From: Pseudobacter sp051955275
GTDB lineage: Bacteria > Bacteroidota > Bacteroidia > Chitinophagales > Chitinophagaceae
Reading direction: 5' to 3'
DNA: 64,000 nucleotides
Assembly: GCF_051955275.1 (NCBI RefSeq)
Contig: NZ_JBQCGW010000187.1
Coordinates: 12,244 to 76,243 of the forward strand
Part shown: in pieces, positions 23,316 through 33,002 of the stretch
How the letters are laid out: every line of letters starts with the position of its first letter
Numbering within the stretch: position 1 is the stretch's first letter
Notes under the pieces: generated by a model
Database searches by the model: none
Seen by the model: only the letters and a program-made list of their open reading frames with translations
Told to the model about the DNA's origin: nothing
Position numbers and translations under genes: made by a program

Positions 23316-25115
23316 TTAGGACATGCTCTTCGCATATTTCTTTCTTTCCTCTTCATCCAGGATGGTCTTACGCATACGGATGTAGTTAGGCGTTACTTCG
23401 ATACACTCATCCTGCTGGATATACTCCATGCACTCTTCCAGGGTCATCAGCGTTTTAGGAGCGATGCGGGTTGCATCGTCACTGCCGCTGGCGCGGTGGT
23501 TGGTGAGTTTTTTGCCTTCAGTAGCATTCACTACCAGATCGCCTGGTTTGATGTGCTCGGCAATGATCATACCTGCGTATACGTCTTCACCCGGATCAAC
23601 GAAGAAGGTTCCGCGATCCTGCAGTTTATCGATAGAGTAACCGGTTGTTTTTTCAGTGTTCTTTGAAAGAAGAACACCATTGTTCCTTCCGGGGATAGTT
23701 CCTTTCCATGGTTTGTACTCGCTGAAACGGTGTGCCATTACAGCTTCACCCGTTGTAGCAGTGAGCATCTGTGTACGCAGACCGATCAGACCTCTTGAAG
23801 GAATATCGAATTCCAGGTGCTGCATTTCGCCCTTGGTTTCCATCACCAGCATTTCACCCTTACGGCGTGTAACGAGGTCAATTACCTTGGATGCAAACTC
23901 CTGCGGAACGTCTACAACCAGTGTTTCGTAAGGCTCGCATTTCTTACCGTCTATCTCTTTCACGATCACCTGGGGCTGACCCACAGTGAGTTCATATCCT
24001 TCACGACGCATGGTCTCGATCAGTACACCGAGGTGGAGGATACCACGACCGTATACTACCAGGCTATCGCCTTCTTCGCTATCTGTTACTTTAAGTGCAA
24101 GGTTCTTTTCTGTTTCTTTCATCAGACGGTCACGGAGGTGACGGCTGGTAACAAACTTACCATCCTTACCGAAGAAAGGAGAGTTGTTTACAGAGAACAA
24201 CATGTTCATGGTAGGCTCATCAACGCTGATGATCGGCAGTGCTTCAGGGTTTTCAGCATCAGCAACAGTATCGCCGATATTGAAATCTTCCAGACCAACT
24301 ACTGCGCAAAGATCACCTGCAACTACTTCGCTTACTTTCTTTTTACCCATGCCTTCAAATACATAGAGCTCTTTCACCCTTGACTTTTTGATGGTGCCAT
24401 CAGCCTGCATCAGGGCGATAGGCTGGTTTTCTTTGATAGTACCTCTTGATACCTTACCGATAGCAATACGGCCAAGGAAAGAAGAGTAATCAAGAGAAGT
24501 GATCTGCATCTGCAGCGGACCTTCACTCACCTTGGGAGGAGGAACGTGCTTGATGATACCATCCAGCAATGGAGTGATGTCTTCACATTGTGTGAGAGAA
24601 TCGTTGAACCAGCCGTTCTTTCCGGAACCATAATAGGTAGGGAAGTCCAGCTGCTCTTCAGTGGCATCCAGGTTGAAGAAAAGCTCGAATACCGCGTCAT
24701 GAACTTCATCAGGACGGCAGTTGGGCTTATCAACTTTATTGATGATCACAATTGGTTTCAGGTTGAGCTGAAGCGCTTTCTGAAGAACGAACCTTGTTTG
24801 AGGCATTGGACCTTCAAAGGCATCTACCAGCAGGCACACACCATCGGCCATTTTCAGTACGCGTTCTACCTCACCACCAAAGTCGGCGTGACCCGGAGTA
24901 TCGATCACATTGATCTTAACATCCTTGTAGGTTACGGCGGCATTCTTACTGAAGATGGTGATACCACGCTCTCTTTCGAGGTCGTTACTGTCCATGATCA
25001 GTTCACCTGTTTCCTGATTGTCACGGAATACTTTTGTTGCATGCAGGATCTTGTCTACAAGCGTTGTTTTTCCGTGGTCTACGTGCGCGATGATCGCTAT
25101 GTTGCGAATATTCAT
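23316..25115 (-). CDS. typA: Translational GTPase TypA/BipA
   Basis: A ribosome-binding GTPase of 599 residues that aids 50S assembly and translation under stress and cold. The G domain is intact: AHVDHGKTTL (G1) at about 11-20, RERGITI (G2), DTPGHADFGGEVERVL (G3) and NKVDKP (G4). EF-Tu-like domain II and EF-G-like domains III/V follow, then the TypA-specific C-terminal domain with PGRNNGVLLSKNTEKTTGY. Length is as usual. The promoter at 25188-25219 is one of the best in the window, and a clear terminator follows the gene, so it is monocistronic. Confidence 0.97.
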   Translation of the reverse strand: MNIRNIAIIAHVDHGKTTLVDKILHATKVFRDNQETGELIMDSNDLERERGITIFSKNAAVTYKDVKINVIDTPGHADFGGEVERVLKMADGVCLLVDAFEGPMPQTRFVLQKALQLNLKPIVIINKVDKPNCRPDEVHDAVFELFFNLDATEEQLDFPTYYGSGKNGWFNDSLTQCEDITPLLDGIIKHVPPPKVSEGPLQMQITSLDYSSFLGRIAIGKVSRGTIKENQPIALMQADGTIKKSRVKELYVFEGMGKKKVSEVVAGDLCAVVGLEDFNIGDTVADAENPEALPIISVDEPTMNMLFSVNNSPFFGKDGKFVTSRHLRDRLMKETEKNLALKVTDSEEGDSLVVYGRGILHLGVLIETMRREGYELTVGQPQVIVKEIDGKKCEPYETLVVDVPQEFASKVIDLVTRRKGEMLVMETKGEMQHLEFDIPSRGLIGLRTQMLTATTGEAVMAHRFSEYKPWKGTIPGRNNGVLLSKNTEKTTGYSIDKLQDRGTFFVDPGEDVYAGMIIAEHIKPGDLVVNATEGKKLTNHRASGSDDATRIAPKTLMTLEECMEYIQQDECIEVTPNYIRMRKTILDEEERKKYAKSMS

Positions 25116-25187
25116 AACTGTGAGTGTCGTTCTGCCGGTGTGTTAAGTGCTTTTTCAGCCTTCCGGCATTACCATTTTTTTGAGGCG

Positions 25188-25219
25188 CAAAGGTACGTTA
25201 ATTCAACGGGAGGGCAAAA
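25188..25219 (-). promoter_or_regulatory. Promoter TTTTG-N19-TACCTTTG for typA
   Basis: On the minus strand TTTTG (25219-25215) is followed after exactly 19 bases by TACCTTTG (25195-25188), a full match to the Bacteroidota consensus. Transcription would start near 25181, about 65 bases before the ATG. Confidence 0.65.
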
Positions 25220-25371
25220 GTATCCTTCAAACTTATTATTTTGGTAAAACTGAGCCTAAGAGAATGATTTACAGCGCTCTGAAAACCAGTGAATTGCCTT
25301 TGCGAAAGGTTAAAGTTTACGGAATATTCAGTTTTTAAGGAAATCCATTAATTTCAACCCAAATTTACTGA

Positions 25372-26370
25372 ATGCGGAAAAGGAACTGGCTTTTCATACT
25401 CCCCCTGCTCCTCCTGATCGTGTACCTGCTGGGCCCCAAACCATCCACTCCGGTCTACTCAAGCGATATGCCTGCAGTGCCCTCAGGCGCCAATGACCTG
25501 GTGAGCTATGTAGCCGGTGAGGAAGCCGCTCATAAGCTGAAAAAGGACAATGAAGCCCGCATCGTCTGGTTCAATGACAGCCTGAAGAATATAACGCCCT
25601 GTTCCATCGTTTACCTTCATGGTTTCAGCGCCTCCCAGGAAGAGGGAGACCCCGTGCATGAAAAGATCGCCAAGGAATATGGCTGTAACCTCTACCTCAG
25701 CAGACTGGCTGAGCACGGCATCGATACCACTGAAGTGATGGCCAATCTCACGGCCGACAAATACTGGGAATCCGCCAAAAGAGCCCTGGCCATCGGCCGC
25801 AAACTGGGACAGAAAGTGATCCTCATGGGTACTTCCACCGGCGGCACCCTGGCCCTGAAGCTGGCGGCGGCCTATCCCGATGTATACGCCCTGGTACTGA
25901 TGAGCCCCAATATCGAGATCGATGACCCCAATGCCTGGCTGCTCAACAACCCTTGGGGACTGCAGATCGCACGGATGGTGAAAAGTGGAAAATATATCGA
26001 ATCCACCTCCGATACCCGCCCCGAATACAAACAGTACTGGACTCCCAAATACCGCATCGAAGCAGCTGTAGCACTGGAAGAGCTCCTGGAATCCTCCATG
26101 ACGCCCGCCACCTTCCATCGCATCGATCAGCCCACGCTGGTATTATATTATTATAAAGATGAAGTGCACCGCGACAGTACCGTTCGGGTAAGCGCCATCA
26201 AAAAAATGTATGAAGAGCTGGGCACTCCGGCCGGTAAAAAGCGCGCTGTATCTGTCCCCAACGCCGGTAACCACGTGATCGCTTCCTGGATCAAATCAAA
26301 AGATGTGGCAACTGTAGAAGCCGAAACCGCAAAATTTTTCACCGAAGTATTAGGATTGCCCAAACATTAG
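25372..26370 (+). CDS. Alpha/beta hydrolase (carboxylesterase/serine aminopeptidase-like)
   Basis: A 332-residue protein with an N-terminal hydrophobic segment (residues 5-21) that looks like a membrane anchor or uncleaved signal. The hydrolase fold follows: the oxyanion strand IVYLHGFSAS at about 79-88, nucleophile Ser155 in LMGTSTGG, and an Asp in LVLYYYKDEVH. The catalytic His is probably in NAGNHVIAS near 300. This is the Hydrolase_4 / monoglyceride-lipase-like type, so it may cleave an ester in the envelope. Substrate is unknown. It precedes fabH in the same direction, 74 bases away. A 9-base inverted repeat (26367-26375 with 26423-26431) lies in the gap. Confidence 0.82.
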   Translation: MRKRNWLFILPLLLLIVYLLGPKPSTPVYSSDMPAVPSGANDLVSYVAGEEAAHKLKKDNEARIVWFNDSLKNITPCSIVYLHGFSASQEEGDPVHEKIAKEYGCNLYLSRLAEHGIDTTEVMANLTADKYWESAKRALAIGRKLGQKVILMGTSTGGTLALKLAAAYPDVYALVLMSPNIEIDDPNAWLLNNPWGLQIARMVKSGKYIESTSDTRPEYKQYWTPKYRIEAAVALEELLESSMTPATFHRIDQPTLVLYYYKDEVHRDSTVRVSAIKKMYEELGTPAGKKRAVSVPNAGNHVIASWIKSKDVATVEAETAKFFTEVLGLPKH

Positions 26371-26444
26371 TTCCGTTTGAAATAGTTTCATTTTACCTGC
26401 ATTTATTCTTTCCGTAATTTACCGGAACTAAATGTGTTTGCTAT

Positions 26445-27494
26445 ATGATCCGATCAGTGATAGCCGGCATCGGCAGGTATGTCCCCGAAAATGTAGTTAC
26501 CAACCAGGACCTCACCCGCTACATGGAAACCAGCGATGAATGGATCCAGGAACGAACCGGCATCAAAGAACGCCGGTATGCCCACCGAACAGAAGAAACC
26601 ACCACTACCATGGGCGTGAAAGCCGCTGAGATCGCCATCGAAAGAGCAGGCCTCACACCACAGGATATCGACTTCATCGTGTTTGCCACCCTCAGTCCTG
26701 ATTATTATTTCCCCGGCTGTGGCGTACTGGTTCAGCGCGCCATGAAGATGAAAGAGATCGGCGCCCTGGACGTGCGCAATCAGTGCAGCGGATTTGTGTA
26801 CGCACTCAGCGTGGCTGACCAGTTCATCAGGTCAGGCATGTATAAAAATATCCTCGTGATCGGAAGCGAGAAACACTCTTTCGGTCTGGATTTCAGCACA
26901 CGCGGCCGCGCTATCAGCGTGATCTTCGGAGACGGCGCCGGCGCTGTTGTATTGCAACCTACCACAGACGAGAACCGCGGGATCCTCAGCTCCCATCTTC
27001 ACAGCGATGGGGAAAGTGCCGAGATCCTGGCCATGTACAATCCCGGTACCCATGCCAATCACTGGATGGAACAAAAGCTGGCCGACTTCGATGAAGCAGA
27101 GATCGGCGAGATGTTCATGAGCCATAATATGATCGATCAGGCACAGAACTATCCGTACATGGACGGCCCGTCAGTTTTCAAAAAAGCGGTGGTGAAATTC
27201 CCCGAAGTGATCATGGAATCGCTGGACAAGAACGGATTTAAACCATCCGATCTGCGTATGCTCATCCCGCATCAGGCAAACCTGCGGATAGCACAGTTTG
27301 TGCAGCAGAAACTGGGGCTACGCGATGACCAGGTACATAATAATATTCAGAAGTACGGAAATACTACAGCTGCTTCAGTGCCTATCGCTTTGTGCGAAGC
27401 GTGGGAGGAAGGGAAGATAGAGAAGGGAGACCTTGTTTGTCTGGCTGCGTTTGGGAGCGGGTTTACCTGGGCAAGTGCGTTGCTGAAATGGTAA
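26445..27494 (+). CDS. 3-oxoacyl-ACP synthase III family protein (FabH-like)
   Basis: A 349-residue thiolase-fold condensing enzyme. The catalytic triad is visible: Cys114 in VRNQCSGFVYA, His in MLIPHQANLRIAQ and Asn in KYGNTTAASVP. FabH starts fatty-acid synthesis by joining acetyl-CoA with malonyl-ACP. The length and the insert with LADFDEAEIGEMFMSHNM are longer than the roughly 320-residue E. coli enzyme. This branch is common in Bacteroidota and may use other starters or make other ketones. I therefore give the family and no gene symbol. It is followed by the palindromic element at 27502-27644 and the convergent ppk gene. Confidence 0.9.
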   Translation: MIRSVIAGIGRYVPENVVTNQDLTRYMETSDEWIQERTGIKERRYAHRTEETTTTMGVKAAEIAIERAGLTPQDIDFIVFATLSPDYYFPGCGVLVQRAMKMKEIGALDVRNQCSGFVYALSVADQFIRSGMYKNILVIGSEKHSFGLDFSTRGRAISVIFGDGAGAVVLQPTTDENRGILSSHLHSDGESAEILAMYNPGTHANHWMEQKLADFDEAEIGEMFMSHNMIDQAQNYPYMDGPSVFKKAVVKFPEVIMESLDKNGFKPSDLRMLIPHQANLRIAQFVQQKLGLRDDQVHNNIQKYGNTTAASVPIALCEAWEEGKIEKGDLVCLAAFGSGFTWASALLKW

Positions 27495-27501
27495 TTTGCT
27501 C

Positions 27502-27644
27502 GCAGGGTTGCATTTCTCAGGCTGGAAAACATACCCACACCTTTGAGGATATTTTATGGGCTGTGGTGGGGTATGTTATGGCTTTGGTGCTATGCCGGGC
27601 GATGGGATCGTATGTTTTCAAGGCCTGTTCCATGCAATCCCTGC
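27502..27644 (+). repeat. Palindromic element with GGAAAACATAC ends, copy 1
   Basis: Outer arms GCAGGG..TTGCAT (27502-27513) and ATGCAATCCCTGC (27632-27644) pair with a 1-base slip. Inner arms GAAAACATAC (27525-27534) and GTATGTTTTC (27610-27619) are perfect. The sequence after the left arm (CCCACACCTTTGAGG) and before the right arm (CCGGGC, then GATGGGATC) recurs in reverse orientation at 40331-40450. No frame in it looks coding. It lies between convergent fabH and ppk. Confidence 0.75.
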
Positions 27645-27715
27645 TCGCTATGGGCAGCGGGAGAGTGCAACAGTTTTTAATACAGCACGTAGATTTTTGA
27701 TTTCTTCAGGTTGTT

Positions 27716-29764
27716 TTATACTCGGTAACGTTGATTTAGTAATTCACTGATGGCTTGTTGTGAGCGTATGAGTGATTCCGTTTGCGGAAGGGGAATGTTG
27801 TGCATATCCTCGTTGAGCTGAACGGCTTGAACATTGTCTTTGAGTTGCAGGTTGATAAGCTCCATGATCTCTGTTTTGATAACAGGATTGTATACGGGGA
27901 AGCACACTTCGATGCGGCGGTAGATATTGCGGTTCATCCAGTCGGCCGAACCCATGTAGAGCTGCGGATCGTTGTTGTTCTGGAAGATGAATACACGGCC
28001 GTGCTCCAGGTAGCGGTCCACGATACGACGGATGGTAATATGCTCACTCATGCCCGGAATGCCGGGAATAAGACAACAGATGCTTCTAACGATCAGCTGT
28101 ATGCGAACGCCTGCATTGGAGGCCTCGTACAGTTTTGTGATGAGCATATTCTCCTGGAGATTGTTCAGTTTGATAATGATGCCGGCAGGAAGCCCCTTCT
28201 TTGCATTGTTGATCTCCCGGTCGATGAGGCTGGTGAAGCGGTCCAGCAGGTTGAACTGGGCTACCAGCAGATGTGCAAAAGGCAGGAGGCCGGGAGTCAG
28301 TGGTTTTTTTCTTTCTGATAAGAAGACGAACAGTTGCTCCAATTCAGTGAGCATGCCCTGGTGAGCGGTGAGCAGGATATGGTCTGTGTAGAAACGGGCA
28401 GTGGTTTCATTGAGATTGCCGGTGGCCAGCAGGCCCACATGATGAGGACGGTTGCTGATCATGCGTTTTACCAGTGCTACCTTTGCATGCACCTTGAGTG
28501 TGGGAATGCTGTAAATGATGCGGACGCCGGCTTCTTTCATCCGCTTGCTCCAGCGGAGATTATTGGCTTCATCGAAGCGGGCCTTCAGTTCCACGAACAC
28601 CACTACTTTCTTTCCGTTCTTTGCTGCGCTGATGAGCGCTGTGGCAATGCGCGAGTCACTTGCGATGCGATAGAGCGTAACAAATATTTCTTCTACGGAT
28701 GGATCGATAGCCGCTTCGTTGAAGAAGCGAAGCACCGTATTGAAAGACTGGAAGGGCGCGTGGAGGATGATATCTTTCTGACCGATCTCATTGAGTAGCG
28801 ACCCTTGTGGATTGTTCATGCGATAGGTGAGCACCGGCCATTTGGGATATTCAAGCAGGGAGCTCTCAACAGGCAGACTGGCAAGGTCGCGGAGATTATG
28901 ATACACTCCCCCTTCCATGATGCTGGCCTTCTCCAGGTTGAAAAGATTGATGAGCGCCTGCAGGCATTCAGGCGGCGTACCCGCGCCATAAAGCAAGCGG
29001 GTAGCGAAACCATAATCGCGCTTGGCAATCTGCTTCTCAATTTTTTCGGCCAGGTCGCCTTCGTATTCGTCCATGATGTCGAGGGCCGCGTCCCGTGTTA
29101 CTTTGAAGCTGTAAAAGGAATCGATGGTCTGGTTAGGTAAAACAAGTTGCAGGTTGCACCGGATGATATCTTCCAGGAAGAGAATATATTTCGTTTGTTC
29201 GTGGATGATAGAAAGAAAACGGGGCAGAACATCTGAGGGAACATTCACGATGATCACTTCCTGCCGGTTGCTGGCGCTGCTGGCAATGGCGGCCAGGTAG
29301 ATCTTGTTGTTCTCAGGAAAGAGCGAAGCACGGCGATCAGTGAGATAAATGGGTTGCAGAAAAGCCAGTACCTGGGTGAAGAAATAGTCCGTGGCTGCTG
29401 CCCGCACCGGTTCAGGGATGGGCCGGTTGAACACCAGCTCTGTATTGAGGCTTTCCTGGAGCTCGGGGATGATGCCGCGCAGGATATTGCCGAAGAGCTG
29501 CTGTTGCAGGTGGATGCGCTGGTTGGCTTCCTGAACGGTGGTGAAAACGGGAAAGCCTTTGCGCGGCGATTTTTCGTACAGCTTTTCCAGCGCCATCAGG
29601 GCCGGCATCCGCACCCGGTAAAATTCGTCGGAGTTGGAAGAGTAAATGGACAGGAATTTGATCCTTTCCAGCAATGGCACCCTGTGGTTGCCTGCTTCCT
29701 GTAATACCCTTTCGTTAAATGATAACCAACTCAGGTCCCGATCGAAAAATAAGGCTTCACTCAT
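27716..29764 (-). CDS. ppk1: Polyphosphate kinase 1
   Basis: Reversibly makes inorganic polyphosphate from ATP at the inner membrane. The 682 residues hold the four usual domains: N domain (LSWLSFNERVLQEA at the start), head domain, and two phospholipase-D-like C domains. The autophosphorylated His is in LKVHAKVALV with the following HHVGLLATGNLNETTARFYTD, and the second conserved His is in RYLEHGRVFIFQN. All catalytic Arg/His blocks are present. The gene is divergent from the lipid-kinase gene with a gap of only 18 or 27 bases, so their promoters overlap. No exopolyphosphatase gene is in the window. Confidence 0.96.
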   Translation of the reverse strand: MSEALFFDRDLSWLSFNERVLQEAGNHRVPLLERIKFLSIYSSNSDEFYRVRMPALMALEKLYEKSPRKGFPVFTTVQEANQRIHLQQQLFGNILRGIIPELQESLNTELVFNRPIPEPVRAAATDYFFTQVLAFLQPIYLTDRRASLFPENNKIYLAAIASSASNRQEVIIVNVPSDVLPRFLSIIHEQTKYILFLEDIIRCNLQLVLPNQTIDSFYSFKVTRDAALDIMDEYEGDLAEKIEKQIAKRDYGFATRLLYGAGTPPECLQALINLFNLEKASIMEGGVYHNLRDLASLPVESSLLEYPKWPVLTYRMNNPQGSLLNEIGQKDIILHAPFQSFNTVLRFFNEAAIDPSVEEIFVTLYRIASDSRIATALISAAKNGKKVVVFVELKARFDEANNLRWSKRMKEAGVRIIYSIPTLKVHAKVALVKRMISNRPHHVGLLATGNLNETTARFYTDHILLTAHQGMLTELEQLFVFLSERKKPLTPGLLPFAHLLVAQFNLLDRFTSLIDREINNAKKGLPAGIIIKLNNLQENMLITKLYEASNAGVRIQLIVRSICCLIPGIPGMSEHITIRRIVDRYLEHGRVFIFQNNNDPQLYMGSADWMNRNIYRRIEVCFPVYNPVIKTEIMELINLQLKDNVQAVQLNEDMHNIPLPQTESLIRSQQAISELLNQRYRV

Positions 29765-29777
29765 GGTTCAAAACTAA

Positions 29778-29785
29778 TAATTTTG
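29778..29785 (+). promoter_or_regulatory. -7 box (TAATTTTG) for the lipid-kinase gene
   Basis: TAATTTTG matches TAnnTTTG and ends only 6 bases before the ATG at 29792. The mRNA would be leaderless or nearly so. A TTG codon at 29783, which extends the frame, lies inside this box and is unlikely to be the start. Confidence 0.4.
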
Positions 29786-29791
29786 CCACGC

Positions 29792-30691
29792 ATGCGAAGA
29801 AAGATCATCTATCTTATCAATCCTATTTCCGGCACCCGGGGCAAAACTTCCCTGAAGGAGCTGGTGGTCAGCAAAACCAAAGAGCGGAAAATACCGTTCG
29901 AGGTACTCCCAACCATGATCGATGGAGATTATCGTTTCCTTAAATCCAAGATCAAGGATGATGGAATTACAGATATTGTTGTATGTGGAGGTGATGGGTC
30001 TGTAAATGCAGTGGTGTATTCCCTGGCGGATATGGAAGTGAATTTCGGTATCGTGCCGATGGGATCGGGAAACGGACTGGCCTATGCAGCCGGCATTCCA
30101 AAGAACAGTGCTAAGGCGCTGGACATAGTTTTCGACGGAAAGCCCTTACCTACTGATGCTTTTCTGGTCAATGAAAAATTTGCCTGCATGCTCTGCGGCC
30201 TCGGCTTTGACGCCAAAGTGGCTCACGAATTTGCAGAACAACCCAAGCGGGGACTTGCTACCTATGCTTCTCTCACTACCAGGAACTTCTTTTCCGCTAA
30301 AGCATATCCTTTCAAAGTAAAGGCAAATGGACTGACATTCTCCACTGAGGCATTCTTCATCAGCGTGGCCAACAGCAACCAGTTTGGGAATAATTTCACG
30401 ATCGCTCCGCAGGCAGAGTTATCAGATGGTATGCTGGATGTGGTGATTGTGAAGAAAATTGCCAAGCCCTTGCTGCTGCTCACTGTAATGAAACAGGTGA
30501 TTGCCGGCAAGATCAGAAAAGTGGAGAACTCACTGCGCTCGCCCGTGATCTATTTTCAAACCGATAACCTGGTGATAGAAAATATTGCAGAAGCGCCGTT
30601 GCATATCGACGGAGAGCCGAGAGACTCATTGAAGAACCTGTCGATCCGCGTACTGCCACATCATTTCAAGCTTATTCATCCTGCTTCGTAA
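29792..30691 (+). CDS. Diacylglycerol/lipid kinase family protein (YegS-like)
   Basis: A 299-residue soluble kinase of the DAGK catalytic family. The start strand KIIYLINPISGTRGK and the nucleotide-binding GGDGSVNAV at 66-74 are the family hallmarks, and GSGNGLAYAAGIP follows at about 90-102. The C-terminal domain is the beta-rich lipid-facing part with HIDGEP near residue 275. It phosphorylates a lipid such as diacylglycerol or a sphingoid base; Bacteroidota make sphingolipids, so a sphinganine-type substrate is conceivable but not shown. The stop overlaps the convergent membrane patatin gene by 20 bases. Both act on lipids. Confidence 0.88.
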   Translation: MRRKIIYLINPISGTRGKTSLKELVVSKTKERKIPFEVLPTMIDGDYRFLKSKIKDDGITDIVVCGGDGSVNAVVYSLADMEVNFGIVPMGSGNGLAYAAGIPKNSAKALDIVFDGKPLPTDAFLVNEKFACMLCGLGFDAKVAHEFAEQPKRGLATYASLTTRNFFSAKAYPFKVKANGLTFSTEAFFISVANSNQFGNNFTIAPQAELSDGMLDVVIVKKIAKPLLLLTVMKQVIAGKIRKVENSLRSPVIYFQTDNLVIENIAEAPLHIDGEPRDSLKNLSIRVLPHHFKLIHPAS

Positions 30692-32927
30692 GGGAGGCCG
30701 GATGGCCTTTTATATAACCAGTAAATTTCCGGAAACTTTCCATATTGATATCGCTTTCCATCGCTTCTCCGATATCCTGTTTCTCGCGCTTGGATAAACG
30801 GAAGTTGAGCGCAGCCGCTGCGTCTTCTTTTTTGGGGATGTATTGAAAGGTAAGGCGCCGGAAATGTCCACCCAATAATTCCTGCGTGAGGCTCAGCATT
30901 TCATTCTGTCCGTATTCCTGCATCTTGAACCAGTTATACTGCAACAGCAGCATGGGCTTGGTGGCAATGTCTGTAATGGCGCCGGATTCATAAGGATGAT
31001 CCCAGCCTCCCATCTTCCGGTCGCGGATCTGCAGGAGCACTACGCCACTGGTATTCTCTTTGATCCAGTCATCGAATACCTGCACAAAACGGGTGGCTGT
31101 TTCCTGTCCGAAATTATCGCGAAGGCCTGCATCCATCACGTCTATTACAGGCGTGCTGGGCAGCCATACATTGGGTAACACGTAAGGGAAGGTGGCATTC
31201 ATACGAAGTGCTGTGAGCATACGGAGATTGAGTGGATCCTGTTTAGCGAAGAGAGCCTGGTAATCCACAGCGTCGATATCAACATCCGCATCGCGGATGG
31301 TATCATAGAGCGGCCTCATGAGAAAGCTGGCGGGCTGGGTGCAGATGATCATTTTCCGGCCATCGCGGGTGATCACGGAATTGAAAAGCATGATGGGCAT
31401 TTTCGATTGTACCTCATCGTTATATTGCTCTCGTAGCTGTTTGTTGAGCAGTCCTTTGGTATTGGAATTCAGTTTCTCTTCAAAGGCATAACCCCTGTCT
31501 TTCACATACTCGAATTTGCCAACAGTGAAGCGTTGTGCAGGCGCAGCCAGGTCGCGGGCCACAAAGGAAGTGAACAGGGAGTTCAGCAGGTCGCTGGAAA
31601 TATCATCCACGTACTGCTTATTACGCAGGTCGATGGGTTTACCATTGTCCTTTTCCCGGGCGAGCTCCCGGAAATAGGCTGCGCCAAGCATGCCGCCGGA
31701 AGCACCCGTGATGAGGAAGGTCTTCTTCATCAGTTCTCCGTTGCTGAGGCTATCCAGCCTTTGCAGAACGTTCATGGTGAAGGTGGCGCTGCGGTTGCCG
31801 CCTCCACTGGTATTGATGAGGAATAACACAGGTTTGGGACTGTCCTGTTTTGCTTTCCACTTTTCCAGAATTTCTATCCAATGGGCCTTGTCGGCTTCCA
31901 CATGAGAGGGAGAGCATAACGCCATCAGGGCCTCCTGTGAGTATTCGGGACGGTCTTCCTTTATCGCATAATCAAGACCGTAAGCCTTGTTGGTGGGATC
32001 GATGATGCCATAACGGTAGAGCACATTCAGGATAAGGAACACTATCACCATGGCCGGAATGCTCCAGCTCTGCAGGAAGTAGGTGAATGCGCCTGACACA
32101 GCGATCAGGATGGCAAAGAAAAGGGTGATGCCGGCTGCTGCGGGAAGCTGGAACAGTGGATTGTCTAACCAGAAGCCTACGCAGATCAGGAATATAAAAG
32201 CTACAAATATGGAGATCACTGCTGCAAAGTGGTGACGGCTGAAAATGGTTTCCAGGAATTCGCGGGAATAGTGGGAAACGTCCCGTACTTTTTTGAGCTT
32301 GAAAAGAGAATTCAGGTACCATTCCACTTTCACGAGCCTGCTTTCCGTGGCGCGGGTCTCGCCTTTGCGGAACTGCGCTTTGAACAGTTGGGGATTACTG
32401 ATCACGGGAGCTAGCCTGCGGATAATGGTCTTGTCGGCACGGAAGAAATAAAACAGGGAGATGATCACAATGAAGGTCAGCCCCAGCAGGAATCCCAGCA
32501 CCAGCAGGAAAATATCCCAGGTACCCATCAGTTCCTTATCTCTTGCAAAAGCTACGGCGTTGATGAAATAGAAAATGAGGAAGGCGAAAGGGATCGCAAA
32601 ATTATTGATACAGTATTTGAGGAAAGGATTGGAAGTAGTGGCCAGGAAACGGAAATGCCTGCTGAAAAGAATAAACGTGGTGATATTCCAGCTCATGATG
32701 AAGATGCCGATGGCAACGCCTACAATGGAAGCGCTGATGGCGTTCACCTTGCCCAGGTATTCCGGCGCCAGGTAGAGGGAATCTGCGCCAAAGCTCTTCA
32801 TGAAAGTGCCATTGACGGTACTGAAGAGAATGAACCAGAAGATCAGCAATACCTGGAACTTCTTGAAGTGAAGCAGGAACAACTGCAACGGGAATGAGCA
32901 ATATAGTCCTCTCAGGAATGCTTTCAT
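30672..32927 (-). CDS. Patatin-like phospholipase with N-terminal membrane domain
   Basis: A 751-residue protein in two parts. Residues 1-310 hold about eight hydrophobic helices (for example 20-40, 64-86, 107-127, 137-162, 234-253, 262-284, 290-307). Residues 365-640 form a patatin domain: oxyanion Gly loop NTSGGGNRS at 372-380, nucleophile Ser410 in GASGG and the catalytic Asp599 in the Asp-Ala-Gly motif (DGG/DGA in most patatins). This is a Ser-Asp dyad acyl hydrolase, probably acting on membrane phospholipids from the cytosolic face. The large membrane module is unusual compared with the common soluble patatins. It overlaps the lipid-kinase gene tail to tail by 20 bases. Confidence 0.85.
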   Translation of the reverse strand: MKAFLRGLYCSFPLQLFLLHFKKFQVLLIFWFILFSTVNGTFMKSFGADSLYLAPEYLGKVNAISASIVGVAIGIFIMSWNITTFILFSRHFRFLATTSNPFLKYCINNFAIPFAFLIFYFINAVAFARDKELMGTWDIFLLVLGFLLGLTFIVIISLFYFFRADKTIIRRLAPVISNPQLFKAQFRKGETRATESRLVKVEWYLNSLFKLKKVRDVSHYSREFLETIFSRHHFAAVISIFVAFIFLICVGFWLDNPLFQLPAAAGITLFFAILIAVSGAFTYFLQSWSIPAMVIVFLILNVLYRYGIIDPTNKAYGLDYAIKEDRPEYSQEALMALCSPSHVEADKAHWIEILEKWKAKQDSPKPVLFLINTSGGGNRSATFTMNVLQRLDSLSNGELMKKTFLITGASGGMLGAAYFRELAREKDNGKPIDLRNKQYVDDISSDLLNSLFTSFVARDLAAPAQRFTVGKFEYVKDRGYAFEEKLNSNTKGLLNKQLREQYNDEVQSKMPIMLFNSVITRDGRKMIICTQPASFLMRPLYDTIRDADVDIDAVDYQALFAKQDPLNLRMLTALRMNATFPYVLPNVWLPSTPVIDVMDAGLRDNFGQETATRFVQVFDDWIKENTSGVVLLQIRDRKMGGWDHPYESGAITDIATKPMLLLQYNWFKMQEYGQNEMLSLTQELLGGHFRRLTFQYIPKKEDAAAALNFRLSKREKQDIGEAMESDINMESFRKFTGYIKGHPASLTKQDE

Positions 32928-33002
32928 ATCTTACAGACTCGGGCCGGGGTTTGCCGGCATTCTGCCTACAATTTACAATAAAACAAAACGGTTTAGATAC
33001 AA

